Below, piece by piece: positions 53,525 through 62,936 of a stretch of DNA of 64,000 nucleotides. Position 1 is the stretch's first letter, and every line of letters begins with the position of its first letter. The notes under the pieces were generated by a model, which did not search any database, was not told the origin of the DNA, and saw nothing but the letters and a program-made list of their open reading frames with translations. Source of the stretch: Marinobacter sp. S6332 (GTDB taxonomy: Bacteria > Pseudomonadota > Gammaproteobacteria > Pseudomonadales > Oleiphilaceae); NCBI RefSeq assembly GCF_023016045.1, contig NZ_JALKAP010000013.1, positions 62,001 to 126,000 on the forward strand, written 5' to 3'. The translations under genes were made by a program, and so were the position numbers.

Positions 53525-55045
53525 ATGAGCTCAGCATTGTCGTTTGTCGAGCAGGATTACATCACCCGCCGTCAGGCTTCTGACAGAACCTCTGCACCTG
53601 CGTGGGGCAGAGGCCTGTCTGAGCGGCTGATTGCCGAGGCTGATGACCAGCAAGCACTGATGCTGTTTCTGAGTCACTACCCCGGCCGAACCAGATGGAC
53701 ACGGGATCAGATTCGGGCGGTATTGGCTGATCGCATTTTGCGTCTAGATCGGCTAATTAATGCTCAGCTCAATGCCATACTCCACCATCAGGATCTTAAA
53801 GACCTTGAGGCTCATTGGCGCGGGGTCAGCCTTTTGGTTGATCAGGCAGCACAAGATGCGCAGCAGGATCAGGTCAAGATAAAGGTTCTGGATGCGTCGT
53901 GGGATGTTGTCTCTGCAGACTTTGCCAGATCTATCGAGTTTGATCAGTCTAAGCTGTTTGCCAAAGTCTACTCGGAAGAGTTTGGCAGCCCGGGAGGAGA
54001 GCCTTTCGGCTTGCTTCTCGGCACCTACAGCATCAGCCACCGAACTCAGGGTGGCGCAGCAAATTTGGAGACGCTTCGGGAGCTGTCGCAGGTGGCGGCG
54101 GCCGCCTTTGCGCCATTAATCCTCAATGCCGCACCAAGCTTTTTTGGCGTAGACCACTACGCAGAACTAACGGGTGTGCGAGATCTGGAGAGCCACTTTT
54201 CCCAAGTGGAACTCAGTGCCTGGCGCTCCCTGCGGGACACCGAAGACTCCCGTTTTCTCGGGTTAGCCGTGCCAAGAATGTTAATGCGCCCGCCCCACCG
54301 GGAGTTAGGTGAGGGAGCCGAAGCGTTTGGTTTTCTGGAGCATCGCAAAATAACCGATAGGGACTATCTTTGGGGTCCTGCCTGCTTTGCTTTTGGGACC
54401 GTCGCGATACGTGCGTTTTGCGAATCGGGTTGGTTCTCCCAAATTCGTGGTTTTCGGCCCGGTCGTGTAGCCCATGGCACGGTTGATAACATGCCTGACA
54501 TTGCAGAAATCAATCCGTCGGGTGTGCTGTTTCCAACCCGTCAGGCCGTGGATTGGCAGATTAGTGATCGTATGGAAAAGGCGTTGTCGGAGGAGGGTTT
54601 CCTACCTTTAGTACCTTTGCCGAACACACCCATGCTTGTATTCCATTCCGTTCCTTCGATACAGCAGCCAGAACGGCATGAGACAACTGCGGCAGATGTC
54701 AGCGCGCGGCTCTCCTCCATGCTGCATTACATACTGTGCGTTTCAAGGTTTGCGCACTATTTGAAGGTAATGGGGCGAGACCGGATAGGCGGATACCGGA
54801 CACCGGAAGAGTGCGAGGCCCAATTACAACGTTGGATTCACGGTTACACCATGTCGACCGAGAATGCCTCCGATGGCCTGCGCACGAAGTTCCCGTTACG
54901 TGATGCACGTGTGACGGTAAAAGCTCGAGCCGGAGAGCCGGGGAAATATTACTCAATCATACACCTCCAGCCTCACTTCCAGCTTGATCAGCTGGTGAGT
55001 GGTTTACGGCTGGTTACTGAACTGACACCCGTGGACGGACACTGA
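53525..55045 (+). CDS. Second TssC-like protein (ImpD type)
   Basis: TssC homologue of 506 residues from the ATG at 53525, which has TTGGAG before it. The ATG at 53483, overlapping the tssC stop, would run through the GC-rich stem-loop and is not preferred. Shared with TssC are HWRGVSLLVDQAA, FGSPGGEPFGLLLG, WRSLRDTEDSRF and [16 protein letters not shown], but overall identity with the neighbour is clearly low. Clusters of the Rhizobium imp type have such a second gene, impD, whose role is less clear than that of TssC; it may form an altered sheath part. It is 40 bases before tagJ. Confidence 0.85.
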   Translation: MSSALSFVEQDYITRRQASDRTSAPAWGRGLSERLIAEADDQQALMLFLSHYPGRTRWTRDQIRAVLADRILRLDRLINAQLNAILHHQDLKDLEAHWRGVSLLVDQAAQDAQQDQVKIKVLDASWDVVSADFARSIEFDQSKLFAKVYSEEFGSPGGEPFGLLLGTYSISHRTQGGAANLETLRELSQVAAAAFAPLILNAAPSFFGVDHYAELTGVRDLESHFSQVELSAWRSLRDTEDSRFLGLAVPRMLMRPPHRELGEGAEAFGFLEHRKITDRDYLWGPACFAFGTVAIRAFCESGWFSQIRGFRPGRVAHGTVDNMPDIAEINPSGVLFPTRQAVDWQISDRMEKALSEEGFLPLVPLPNTPMLVFHSVPSIQQPERHETTAADVSARLSSMLHYILCVSRFAHYLKVMGRDRIGGYRTPEECEAQLQRWIHGYTMSTENASDGLRTKFPLRDARVTVKARAGEPGKYYSIIHLQPHFQLDQLVSGLRLVTELTPVDGH

Positions 55046-55085
55046 GCCGGACACCCAGCTTTATATTCGAACGGAGGAGTAAGAA

Positions 55086-55883
55086 ATGGATGTCATTAAA
55101 CAGCATTTGGCGAGCGGCAATCTGGCGCAAGCTATCGAAGAGGTTCAGCTACAGGTAAAGGCGCAGCCTGCTGCGGCAGAACTAAGGGCTTCCTTGATTG
55201 AGCTCCTGTGTGTGGCGGGCCACCTAGAGCGCGCCGACGACATGCTGGGGTCTCTCGCCCGTCACCATCCTGAGTGGCTGGCCGGTGCAGCGAACCTGCG
55301 CCAACTCATCCGTGCGCAACAGGCCCGGCTGGAGTTTCACCAAGGTAAACTGGCGGAGGATGCAGTGGTTTGCGAGGCCGAAAACCTTCAGACCATCCTA
55401 GCCCTGAGGGCCGCTCTGAATGAACAGGACTTCACTGCTGCCGAAGCGGCGGCCATCAGTTTGGAGCAGCAAAGACCAGCAACTGAGTTCCAGCTTGGTG
55501 AGGTAAGCGGGGATATACGCGACTGTGACGATAGCTTGTGTGACTTTTTGGAAGCGTTAAGTGCAGAAGGCAAGTTCTATCTATGGCGCTGGTCGGATAT
55601 CGAGTCTATCGATTTTCATCCACCAACCTCGCCAGTCGAGCTGGTATGGCGTCGAGCCGATGTTGAGCTGGCATCCGGTAAACAGGGAGAGGTGTTTGTT
55701 CCCCTCGTGTACGCCGCTAGCGACACCGATCATGAGCGCTTGGGGCGTGTGACAGAGTGGCGCGCACATTCTGACGGGTTAGTAACTGGCATAGGCCTCA
55801 AACAGTATCTTGTGGGTGACGATGCTGTAGGGCTTGCGGATGTGAAGCGAGTAGAGCGAGTAGCGGCAGTTTATGCAGACTGA
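55086..55883 (+). CDS. tagJ: T6SS accessory protein TagJ (ImpE)
   Basis: Accessory protein known to bind the TssB sheath subunit in some systems. The 265-residue product has a helical N-terminal half with tetratricopeptide-like repeats (AIEEVQLQVKAQPAAAELRASLIELLCVAGHLERADDML; the key parts are VKAQPAAAELR and LIELLCVAGHLERA) and a C-terminal domain ending WRAHSDGLVTGIGLKQYLVGDD. GGAGGAGTAAGAA gives a strong ribosome site. It overlaps tssE by 11 bases. Confidence 0.88.
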   Translation: MDVIKQHLASGNLAQAIEEVQLQVKAQPAAAELRASLIELLCVAGHLERADDMLGSLARHHPEWLAGAANLRQLIRAQQARLEFHQGKLAEDAVVCEAENLQTILALRAALNEQDFTAAEAAAISLEQQRPATEFQLGEVSGDIRDCDDSLCDFLEALSAEGKFYLWRWSDIESIDFHPPTSPVELVWRRADVELASGKQGEVFVPLVYAASDTDHERLGRVTEWRAHSDGLVTGIGLKQYLVGDDAVGLADVKRVERVAAVYAD

Positions 55884-56334
55884 ACGCAATGTGCGCCTGC
55901 AGATGAACCTCTTGGACCGATTGGCAGCGGATCACAACGCTAAAGCGACGGTTACGACCATTCGCCAGTCTGTTCGTCGGGATCTCGAGGCGCTTTTAAA
56001 TACCAGACGGTCCTGGCTGGTACTTCCGCCTGAGCTGCGGGAGCTCAAACAGTCGGTGCTTGGCTACGGCTTGCCGGACTTTACGGTGATGGATTTGGGA
56101 ACAGAAGAAGCACGGCAATGGTTGTGTGAGGAAGTGCGCCAGACCATTGTGCGCTTTGAGCCAAGGCTGACGCGCATTGAAGTGATTGCTGAAGAGGGTG
56201 ATACGCCCCTTGATCGCACCATGAGGCTGCGGATTGATGCCATTTTGTTGGTTGATCCGGTACCCGAGCCAGTGGCCTTTCGCTCCGACCTTGAGCCCGT
56301 AAATCTCTCCATGACGCTTCAGGAGTGCGCGTGA
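55873..56334 (+). CDS. tssE: T6SS baseplate protein TssE
   Basis: Wedge protein of the T6SS baseplate, related to phage T4 gp25. The 153-residue product has the family core RRDLEALLNTRRSWL, LGYGLPDFTVMDL and RLTRIEVIAE. The gene overlaps tagJ upstream by 11 bases and touches tssF by one. Confidence 0.92.
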   Translation: MQTERNVRLQMNLLDRLAADHNAKATVTTIRQSVRRDLEALLNTRRSWLVLPPELRELKQSVLGYGLPDFTVMDLGTEEARQWLCEEVRQTIVRFEPRLTRIEVIAEEGDTPLDRTMRLRIDAILLVDPVPEPVAFRSDLEPVNLSMTLQECA

Positions 56335-58148
56335 TGAGTGATGAACTCCTTCAGTACTACAACCGTGAACTTGCCTACCTAAGACGACAGGGGGCGGAGT
56401 TTGCCAAAGCTTACCCCAAGGTAGCGGGAAATTTGCGCGTCAGTGATGAGTCCGTAGAAGATCCCCACGTCTCACGGTTGCTTGAGGGTGTCGCATTTAT
56501 GACCGCCCAGATTCGTCGGCGTCTGGATAACCACTTTCCGGAACTCACAGATATCTTGATGGGCAACCTGTTTCCGGATTATCTGGCCCCGATTCCTTCC
56601 ATGACGGTCATCCAGCTAAAAGCCGGTGCATCACAGACCCATTGTGCGGCGCTGGACAAGCAGCAGCGTTACGAAACAACTGTGGAAGGTTTGCCGCCTT
56701 GTGAGTTTCGGTCACCGGCAAGCCACCACTTAGCGCCCGTCGAGGTTGTAACCGCAGCGTTTGAGAATGCACCCTTTGATGCGCCAAGGCCCACAGGTTC
56801 GGAGGGCGCACGCAGCGTGATCAAGCTTAGGCTTAAATCACCTTTGCCGTTCAATGAGATCAACCTGCCATCGTTGAGATTCTACCTGCATGGCCAGACT
56901 CATCTGAGCAACGAACTCTATGATCTTATCCACCGCTCCGGCATTGGCTTTGCGATTACCCCAACAACAGACACCCGACAACTGCGGTTCTTCAGTGCCC
57001 AAAACATCAAGCCAGCAGGATTTGAGGCTGATGATGCTTTAGTCCCCTACAGTAAGCGCAGTTTCGATGGCTTTCGTTTGTTGACCGAGTTTTTTCTATT
57101 CCAAGAGAAATTTTTGTTTGCCGAATTTTCGGGGCTTGAAGGGTTTTGGCCCGAACATGAAGAGGTCGACCTGTTTGTCTATCTAGGCGAGGCTTCTGGC
57201 GAACAAGAAAAGAGTTTTGTGCCTGAGCATATGCGGCTTTGGTGCGTGCCAACCGTAAACCTGTTCGACGAGGCTCTGGAACCGGTTAGCAACGACGATT
57301 CCAATCATGAACACCGGTTAGTTTCCCGATTCCGCGGCGCAGACACCTATGAGGTTGTCAGTGTGGAGTCTGCCAGTTTGGTGGAGAACGAAAACGTTCG
57401 TGAGATGGCGCCTTTCTATGGTATCGGTCACCCTCGCTGGCAGTCAGGCCTTGACGTATTTTGGCATCTGGAAAGACGGGAAGCAGGCTGGGCTGGCGGG
57501 CAATATGAGCCAGGGTTTGAAACCTGTTTAACGCTGGTTGATCGCCGTTTCAATCGTCGCGTACTTGAGGATTTGCCTCAAGGCGAGATCTTGATGGTGA
57601 ATGCTTGGTGCTGCAACCGGAACATTCCCGAGCGGCTGCCCTTCGGCGGTGGAGAACCCCGTTTTCGGGCGATAGGTGAGCCTCTTGTGGAGGAAGCCGT
57701 AGCGCTGGTGCCGCCAACACCCACAACCCGGGCAGATCTCTCAGACGGAGCACGTTGGGAGTTTGTTCAGCAGTTGAACCTTGAGCACTTCACCGGCAGC
57801 GAAGCTCTGAGTCGTCTCAAGGCGGTGCTGCGATTACATGATTTTAGGCATACCCCAGAAACCGAAGCGTTGATTGAGGGCATCGAGCAGGTAAAAACTC
57901 GTCGAATTGCCGCCCGTATTGGCAAAGGCGTCCACAGCGGTGTATGTCAGGGCACCGAGATTTGTATTACCTTTTCCCGGTCAAACTATGCGGGCACCAG
58001 CATTTATTTGTTCTCGGCCATTCTTGACCGCTTTTTTGCGCAGTTTGCCCAGATCAATACCTTTACTCGTGTGCGGATTCGGTTGGAGGGGCATCATCGT
58101 GATTATTATCTTTGGCCTGCAAGAGCTGGCGAGCGGGAGTTGTTGTAA
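56334..58148 (+). CDS. tssF: T6SS baseplate protein TssF
   Basis: Central wedge component of the baseplate. The ATG at 56334 (AGGAG eight bases before) overlaps the tssE stop by one base and gives 604 residues starting MSDELLQYYNRELAYLRRQGAEFAKAYP (the hallmark part is YYNRELAYLRRQGAEFAK). FPDYLAPIPSM and GAEISLT-like GTEICITFS are further signatures. Length standard. Its stop overlaps the tssG start (TAATG). Confidence 0.95.
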   Translation: MSDELLQYYNRELAYLRRQGAEFAKAYPKVAGNLRVSDESVEDPHVSRLLEGVAFMTAQIRRRLDNHFPELTDILMGNLFPDYLAPIPSMTVIQLKAGASQTHCAALDKQQRYETTVEGLPPCEFRSPASHHLAPVEVVTAAFENAPFDAPRPTGSEGARSVIKLRLKSPLPFNEINLPSLRFYLHGQTHLSNELYDLIHRSGIGFAITPTTDTRQLRFFSAQNIKPAGFEADDALVPYSKRSFDGFRLLTEFFLFQEKFLFAEFSGLEGFWPEHEEVDLFVYLGEASGEQEKSFVPEHMRLWCVPTVNLFDEALEPVSNDDSNHEHRLVSRFRGADTYEVVSVESASLVENENVREMAPFYGIGHPRWQSGLDVFWHLERREAGWAGGQYEPGFETCLTLVDRRFNRRVLEDLPQGEILMVNAWCCNRNIPERLPFGGGEPRFRAIGEPLVEEAVALVPPTPTTRADLSDGARWEFVQQLNLEHFTGSEALSRLKAVLRLHDFRHTPETEALIEGIEQVKTRRIAARIGKGVHSGVCQGTEICITFSRSNYAGTSIYLFSAILDRFFAQFAQINTFTRVRIRLEGHHRDYYLWPARAGERELL

Positions 58149-59113
58149 TGGCAACTTCCACCACCTTGTTCAAAGCGGTCTGGAAAGCAGAACGCCAGTT
58201 AATCAATAACCACGCTGGCTACCACCGAGTTGGCCATGATGGCTGGCCCAATAAGGAGGTAGTGCGCTTTCGCTCCAGCCAAAACCTTGGGTTTGCGGGT
58301 CAAGACCTGGTCCGCCTTAAAACCCATCGTGAAGACGATGGCGCAGTACTGCATGAAATGATGACAGATCTCATGGGGTTAACGGGAGCGCGGGGCGCAT
58401 TGCCCGCCTGTTATACCGAGCGGGTGCTTGAACAGGTAAGGGATAGATCACCTGCTACCCGGGACTTCCTCGACCTGTTCAATCATCGTCTTATTTCGCT
58501 CTTCTATCGGAGCTGGGAGAAAACGCAGCCAGCCGTGCATCAGGAGCGGTCCGAGGAGGATGTTTTCTCGCGAATCTTAAAGTCTCTGACCGGCTGTGAG
58601 CAGAGTTGGCAACTTTACTACGGCGCTGCCTTCACCCGCCGCTCGCGCTCTGCCAGTACGTTACGGTCTGTTCTGGAAGATATCGTGGGCATGAGTGTGG
58701 AGGTTAGAACGTTAAGGGGGGAGTGGGCGCCCTTGGCTCTGGAAGATCAATCAAGTCTGCCGAGTAGAAAACAGCCTAAGGGCCAATATGCTCGGCTTGG
58801 CGGCGTTATGCTGGGGAGCCGGGTATGGATGGCAGACAAAGGGGTGGATGTTGTTTTTCGCCCGAAATCCCGGGAGCAGCTTGTTTCTGTTTTGCCCGGC
58901 GGCACCTATAGCAAGACCGTTTCACACGTAGCGCAACAGCTGGTTAGCGGCCAAATGCGTGTTCATTATCGTTTGTCAGCCCGCGCTGCACACCTGACCC
59001 ACACTGTGTTGGGGCGTCATGGTCGGCTTGGGGCTGACAGTTTTATTGGAGCTCGGCCAGAGTCAATGAAGATGGTCGAGGTCAGTTTTAAACCAAGCCA
59101 AGGAAAGGACTGA
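58148..59113 (+). CDS. tssG: T6SS baseplate protein TssG
   Basis: Partner of TssF in the baseplate wedge. The ATG at 58148, in a TAATG overlap with tssF, gives 321 residues. Signatures are VRFRSSQNLGFAGQDL, MMTDLMGLTGARGALPACYTE, FLDLFNHRLISLFYRSW and the ending LGADSFIGA. The upstream in-frame ATG at 58112 lies inside tssF and is not conserved, so it was not used. Confidence 0.94.
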   Translation: MATSTTLFKAVWKAERQLINNHAGYHRVGHDGWPNKEVVRFRSSQNLGFAGQDLVRLKTHREDDGAVLHEMMTDLMGLTGARGALPACYTERVLEQVRDRSPATRDFLDLFNHRLISLFYRSWEKTQPAVHQERSEEDVFSRILKSLTGCEQSWQLYYGAAFTRRSRSASTLRSVLEDIVGMSVEVRTLRGEWAPLALEDQSSLPSRKQPKGQYARLGGVMLGSRVWMADKGVDVVFRPKSREQLVSVLPGGTYSKTVSHVAQQLVSGQMRVHYRLSARAAHLTHTVLGRHGRLGADSFIGARPESMKMVEVSFKPSQGKD

Positions 59114-59117
59114 ATTC

Positions 59118-61703
59118 ATGTCTGCAATGACACTCAAATCCCTCGTCGAGAAACTTAATGACTCGGGCAAAGAATCGTTGGAAACAGCTGTAGGCCTTTG
59201 CTTCCAGCGGACACACCATACGGTTGAGCCAGAGCACCTTCTAAAAAGCATGATTCGCAATGACGACTCTGATCTGAAAGGGGTGCTGCGGTATTTCAAC
59301 TTGGATATCACCCGTCTAGACGCGCAGCTGGATAGCGGGTTGGAAACGTTCAGAACAGGCAGCGGTGCTACACCGAGTCTCGCCCCAAGATTGGTGGATC
59401 TATTTCGTCAGTGCTGGCTGGATACATCAATCGAGTTTAACGAGCCAACTATGCGAGGGGCCACCATGCTTTACAGCATGTTGAGCGACCCCGCTATGGC
59501 GGCGTTGGTTACAAGGCACGCGGGCGAGCTCAATGGTATCGACCCGGCGCGATTGCTTGCCGAATGGTCGGATATTCATGCAACGCTTGCGCAGGAAGCG
59601 ACCACGTCCGCGAAACCAGCCACCGCACGGGCAGGTAAAGAGCAGCATCTTGCCAAATACACCATCGACCTTACAGCTCAGGCGAACGCAGGGGAGCTAG
59701 ACCCGGTTATTGGTCGGGACGATGAAATCCGTCAAGTGATTGATATTCTAACCCGTCGACGCCAGAACAATCCGATTCTTACGGGTGAGGCCGGGGTTGG
59801 GAAAACCGCAGTTGTTGAGGGACTAGCCAGACGCATTGCTGAGGGAAATGTACCGGACGTGCTGAAGCCTGCGCGCCTTTTAACTCTTGATCTTGCGTTG
59901 CTGCAGGCAGGCGCGGGTGTAAAAGGGGAGTTTGAAAATCGCCTGAAAGGTGTTATCGAAGAAGTTAAAAGCTCTGAGCGGCCAGTCATTCTGTTCATTG
60001 ATGAAGCGCATAACATGGTAGGCGCAGGTGGCCAAGCTGGGCAGAATGATGCCGCCAATTTGCTCAAGCCAGCACTGGCACGCGGTGAATTGCGCACCAT
60101 TGCTGCTACAACCTGGGCGGAGTATCGAAAGTTTTTTGAAAAAGACGCGGCTCTTACGCGACGCTTCCAAGTCGTGAAAGTGGATGAGCCGGATGAGACA
60201 ACGGCTATTCAAATTCTTCGTGGGTTGGTGCCTACGCTAGAAGCCCACCACGGGGTTGCGATTGCAGATGACGCGCTGAAAACAGCCGTGGTGCTTTCAA
60301 CTCGCTTTTTGGCAAGCCGCCAACTGCCGGATAAAGCTGTAGCCTTGCTCGACACGGCCTGTGCTCGGGTGGCCATGAGTCAGGCGAGTGTGCCGGCTTC
60401 TGTGGAGCGGGCAAGGGCTGAGGTAACGGGGATGGAGCAAGAGTTAGCACTCCTGTCCCGCGAGTCTCGGTTAGGCGTTAATCATGGCGACCGGCAAGAT
60501 GCGCTTCAAACCCAGCTTCATATAGCGGGTGAATCTTTAGCTCAATTAGAAGCTGAATGGGCAGATGAAAAGGCGCTGGTTCAAGAGGCGGCTGCCATCA
60601 GCAAGACGCTGCTGGAAGATGAAACCGATGAAGGCAAACAGCGGCTAAACGAAATTCGCGCCAGTCTTGGTGAGCGCGAACAGGTTATGGTGCATTGGCA
60701 AGTGGATACGCAGCTGGTTTCAGAAGTACTGTCTGACTGGACCGGCATTCCCTTTGGCCGCATGCAGTCAGATGAAGTGGCGGGCATATTGAACTTGGCT
60801 ACAACGCTCAAAACCAGAGTAACCGGCCAGGACCATGCCTTGGATGACATAGCTCGCACTATACAAGTTGCTCGAGCTGAACTCGCTGACGAAAAGAAGC
60901 CCTTGGGTGTATTTCTGCTGGTTGGCCCCAGTGGTGTGGGTAAAACAGAGACCGCCATGGCTCTGGCTGAGCAGGTCTATGGTAGTGAATCCAACATGAC
61001 CGTCATCAACATGTCGGAGTTTAAAGAAGAGCACAAAGTATCCCAGTTGGTTGGCTCACCTCCGGGTTATGTGGGTTACGGCGAAGGTGGCGTGTTAACC
61101 GAGGCAGTCCGCCGCAAACCCTACAGCGTGATATTGCTCGATGAGATGGAAAAAGCACACCCTGGTGTTCAGGACATTTTTTACCAGGTGTTTGATAAGG
61201 GGTCGCTGCGGGATGGCGAAGGGCGCGACGTCGATTTCCGGAACACTGTGCTGTTGATGACCTCAAACGCAGCCTCGGAACACATCTCCGATCTGTATGT
61301 AGATGAGCTTACCGCACCAGAACCGGAGGCGCTGAAAGATGCTATCTGGAGCGATCTACTTGCCATCTTCAAGCCAGCCTTTTTGGGGCGCACGGTGGTC
61401 TTGCCTTATCGGCCCCTTGGTGAGGAGCAATTACGAACGATCACTCGAATGCAACTAGAAAGAGTGTGCAAACGTGTTCAGAGGCAGCACGGCATTGCGC
61501 TTGAGTATAGCGACGACGTTGTCGAGCGTATTGCAGATAGCGGTCATCAGGCCAGTACTGGCGCACGGAATATACAGCAAGTTATACAACGCGAGGTGCT
61601 AACAAGGCTGTCAGATGTTTTGCTCAATGCGATAGCAAATGACAAACCTCTGAAAGAGCTTCGAATAACACTCGACGATAACCAGTTCAATATTGGCAGT
61701 TAA
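59118..61703 (+). CDS. clpV: T6SS sheath-disassembling ATPase ClpV (TssH)
   Basis: AAA+ unfoldase that recycles the contracted sheath. The 861-residue protein has the N-terminal Clp repeat domain (to ~160), a first nucleotide-binding domain with Walker A GEAGVGKT (223-230) and Walker B LFIDEAHNMVG, a coiled middle domain (~415-530), and a second one with GPSGVGKTETAMAL and ILLDEMEKAHPGVQD. The sensor and arginine-finger regions are intact. Its length and the missing ClpP-binding loop fit ClpV. Confidence 0.95.
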   Translation: MSAMTLKSLVEKLNDSGKESLETAVGLCFQRTHHTVEPEHLLKSMIRNDDSDLKGVLRYFNLDITRLDAQLDSGLETFRTGSGATPSLAPRLVDLFRQCWLDTSIEFNEPTMRGATMLYSMLSDPAMAALVTRHAGELNGIDPARLLAEWSDIHATLAQEATTSAKPATARAGKEQHLAKYTIDLTAQANAGELDPVIGRDDEIRQVIDILTRRRQNNPILTGEAGVGKTAVVEGLARRIAEGNVPDVLKPARLLTLDLALLQAGAGVKGEFENRLKGVIEEVKSSERPVILFIDEAHNMVGAGGQAGQNDAANLLKPALARGELRTIAATTWAEYRKFFEKDAALTRRFQVVKVDEPDETTAIQILRGLVPTLEAHHGVAIADDALKTAVVLSTRFLASRQLPDKAVALLDTACARVAMSQASVPASVERARAEVTGMEQELALLSRESRLGVNHGDRQDALQTQLHIAGESLAQLEAEWADEKALVQEAAAISKTLLEDETDEGKQRLNEIRASLGEREQVMVHWQVDTQLVSEVLSDWTGIPFGRMQSDEVAGILNLATTLKTRVTGQDHALDDIARTIQVARAELADEKKPLGVFLLVGPSGVGKTETAMALAEQVYGSESNMTVINMSEFKEEHKVSQLVGSPPGYVGYGEGGVLTEAVRRKPYSVILLDEMEKAHPGVQDIFYQVFDKGSLRDGEGRDVDFRNTVLLMTSNAASEHISDLYVDELTAPEPEALKDAIWSDLLAIFKPAFLGRTVVLPYRPLGEEQLRTITRMQLERVCKRVQRQHGIALEYSDDVVERIADSGHQASTGARNIQQVIQREVLTRLSDVLLNAIANDKPLKELRITLDDNQFNIGS

Positions 61704-61724
61704 CGGGTGGGCAGGAGAAGAAAC

Positions 61725-62216
61725 ATGAAAATAACGGTGTGGTTGAAAAAAGAATTTCGACTTTTGTTAGTTACACCGTTTAAAATTCTGCTACTCCTGT
61801 TACTATTTCTAAACGGGTGTGCGTCCCATGGGAAACCAGTCACTCTATATGATACGTATACCGAATATACATATAGAGTAGAGGCTCGGGACTACGCTTA
61901 TATATTAGATAATTTGATCACTCAATCCATGGGTGATCGAGGTATTAAAAGATCATCAGATTTTCCTGATTATTTTCCGATATTGTCAGATTTACCGAAT
62001 ATACTGGTTAAGAAAAAGGAACATTTTGAATTGCGGGATGGTAACTTCGGTTGCTTAACGCTCAATGGTTTTGATCGATTTGATCGACCAGCTGTTATAA
62101 AGATGGAGTTTGGAAGGGAGCAGGGAAGCTGGAAGCTGGCTTATGTTTCAGTTGATTACCTCAGTTTGCCGTCGGAATTTACGGGCGCAGCTGTGTGCCC
62201 TAAACGACGTGCATAG
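61725..62216 (+). CDS. Unknown small lipoprotein between clpV and hcp
   Basis: A 163-residue product starting at the ATG at 61725 (AGGAG ten bases before), with a long hydrophobic start and lipobox LNGC (Cys32). The mature part is rich in Tyr and Asp (YDTYTEYTYRVEARDYAYILDN), with two Cys residues (FGCLTLNG and AAVCPKR). Its DNA is visibly richer in A and T than its neighbours, hinting at a different origin. It resembles no core T6SS protein that I know. It could be an immunity lipoprotein for a periplasmic effector or an accessory part of the apparatus; this is speculation. Confidence 0.7.
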   Translation: MKITVWLKKEFRLLLVTPFKILLLLLLFLNGCASHGKPVTLYDTYTEYTYRVEARDYAYILDNLITQSMGDRGIKRSSDFPDYFPILSDLPNILVKKKEHFELRDGNFGCLTLNGFDRFDRPAVIKMEFGREQGSWKLAYVSVDYLSLPSEFTGAAVCPKRRA

Positions 62217-62313
62217 TAACAGAGCTTGTAACTATGCTGCTGTTCCTCTCTCTTTGTATTGCTATCTAAAAGCTGGACACAAACCCAAGAATCCGAGGTT
62301 CTGGCTAAGTGTC

Positions 62314-62351
62314 AGGACTAGGGTAACCATGTCCTCGTTACAGGACGTAAC
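62314..62351 (+). promoter_or_regulatory. Overlapping alternative hairpins in the hcp leader
   Basis: The block contains AGGAC (62314-62318), GTAAC (62323-62327), GTCCT (62331-62335), GTTAC (62337-62341), AGGAC (62342-62346) and GTAAC (62347-62351). Each complementary word has two possible partners, so the 5' RNA of hcp could fold in mutually exclusive ways. The ribosome site AAGGAGAT is about ten bases further on. Five-base words are short, so this is suggestive only. The remainder of the 156-base spacer before hcp holds no gene. Confidence 0.35.
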
Positions 62352-62372
62352 TTAAAAAGCAAGGAGATACAC

Positions 62373-62852
62373 ATGCAAGCGAATACCTACCTGGACTACG
62401 AAGGTATTAAGGGTGAAACCACCGCAGAACAGTTCAAGGATATGATTACTGTTCTGACCATGGACTTTAACGTTCATCGGGAGATTTCTTCTTACACCGG
62501 TACCGCTATGGACCGTGAAGCCTCTTCTACCCGTCTTGGTGATATTACAATCACTAAACTGCAGGACAATGCTTCTACTGACCTGTTCAAAGAAGCCACT
62601 GTTGGCAAGGGTAAAAAAGCAACCTTCTACGTGACCAAGCAGGGTGACGCAGTTGAAGAGATCATGAAGATCGAACTGACTGACGCCATGATTTCCAACT
62701 ACGCGGTTTCCGTTTCCGGTGACCGTCCGGTTGAGTCCATTACCATTTCTTACACTGAAATGATGATGACTGTTACTCCGACTGATGACAAAAACAGCAT
62801 CACTGGGCCGAAAGTATACGGCTACAGCGGTGTTAAAGGTCAGCAGTTCTAA
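62373..62852 (+). CDS. hcp: T6SS tube protein Hcp
   Basis: Ring-forming tube protein that is exported by the T6SS. The 159 residues are standard. Signatures are MQANTYLDYEGIKGE, SREASSTRLG-like DREASSTRLGDITITKLQD, and the final SYTEMMMTVTP and GPKVYGYSGVKGQQF. Codon use is that of a highly expressed gene, and AAGGAGAT is a strong ribosome site. A clear terminator follows. Confidence 0.96.
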   Translation: MQANTYLDYEGIKGETTAEQFKDMITVLTMDFNVHREISSYTGTAMDREASSTRLGDITITKLQDNASTDLFKEATVGKGKKATFYVTKQGDAVEEIMKIELTDAMISNYAVSVSGDRPVESITISYTEMMMTVTPTDDKNSITGPKVYGYSGVKGQQF

Positions 62853-62871
62853 TAGCAGGCTCCGAACTAGT

Positions 62872-62905
62872 AGGGGAAGCCCTTTGGGTTTCCTCTGCTC
62901 TTTTT
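62872..62905 (+). terminator. Rho-independent terminator after hcp
   Basis: An 11-bp stem (AGGGGAAGCCC at 62872-62882 with GGGTTTCCTCT at 62886-62896, two G-U pairs) with loop TTT is followed by GCTCTTTTT. It lies between hcp and vgrG and would make hcp mRNA end before vgrG, allowing many more Hcp than VgrG molecules. Confidence 0.8.
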
Positions 62906-62936
62906 GTTCACCGAAACCAGGAAGGCGCGGCGATTC

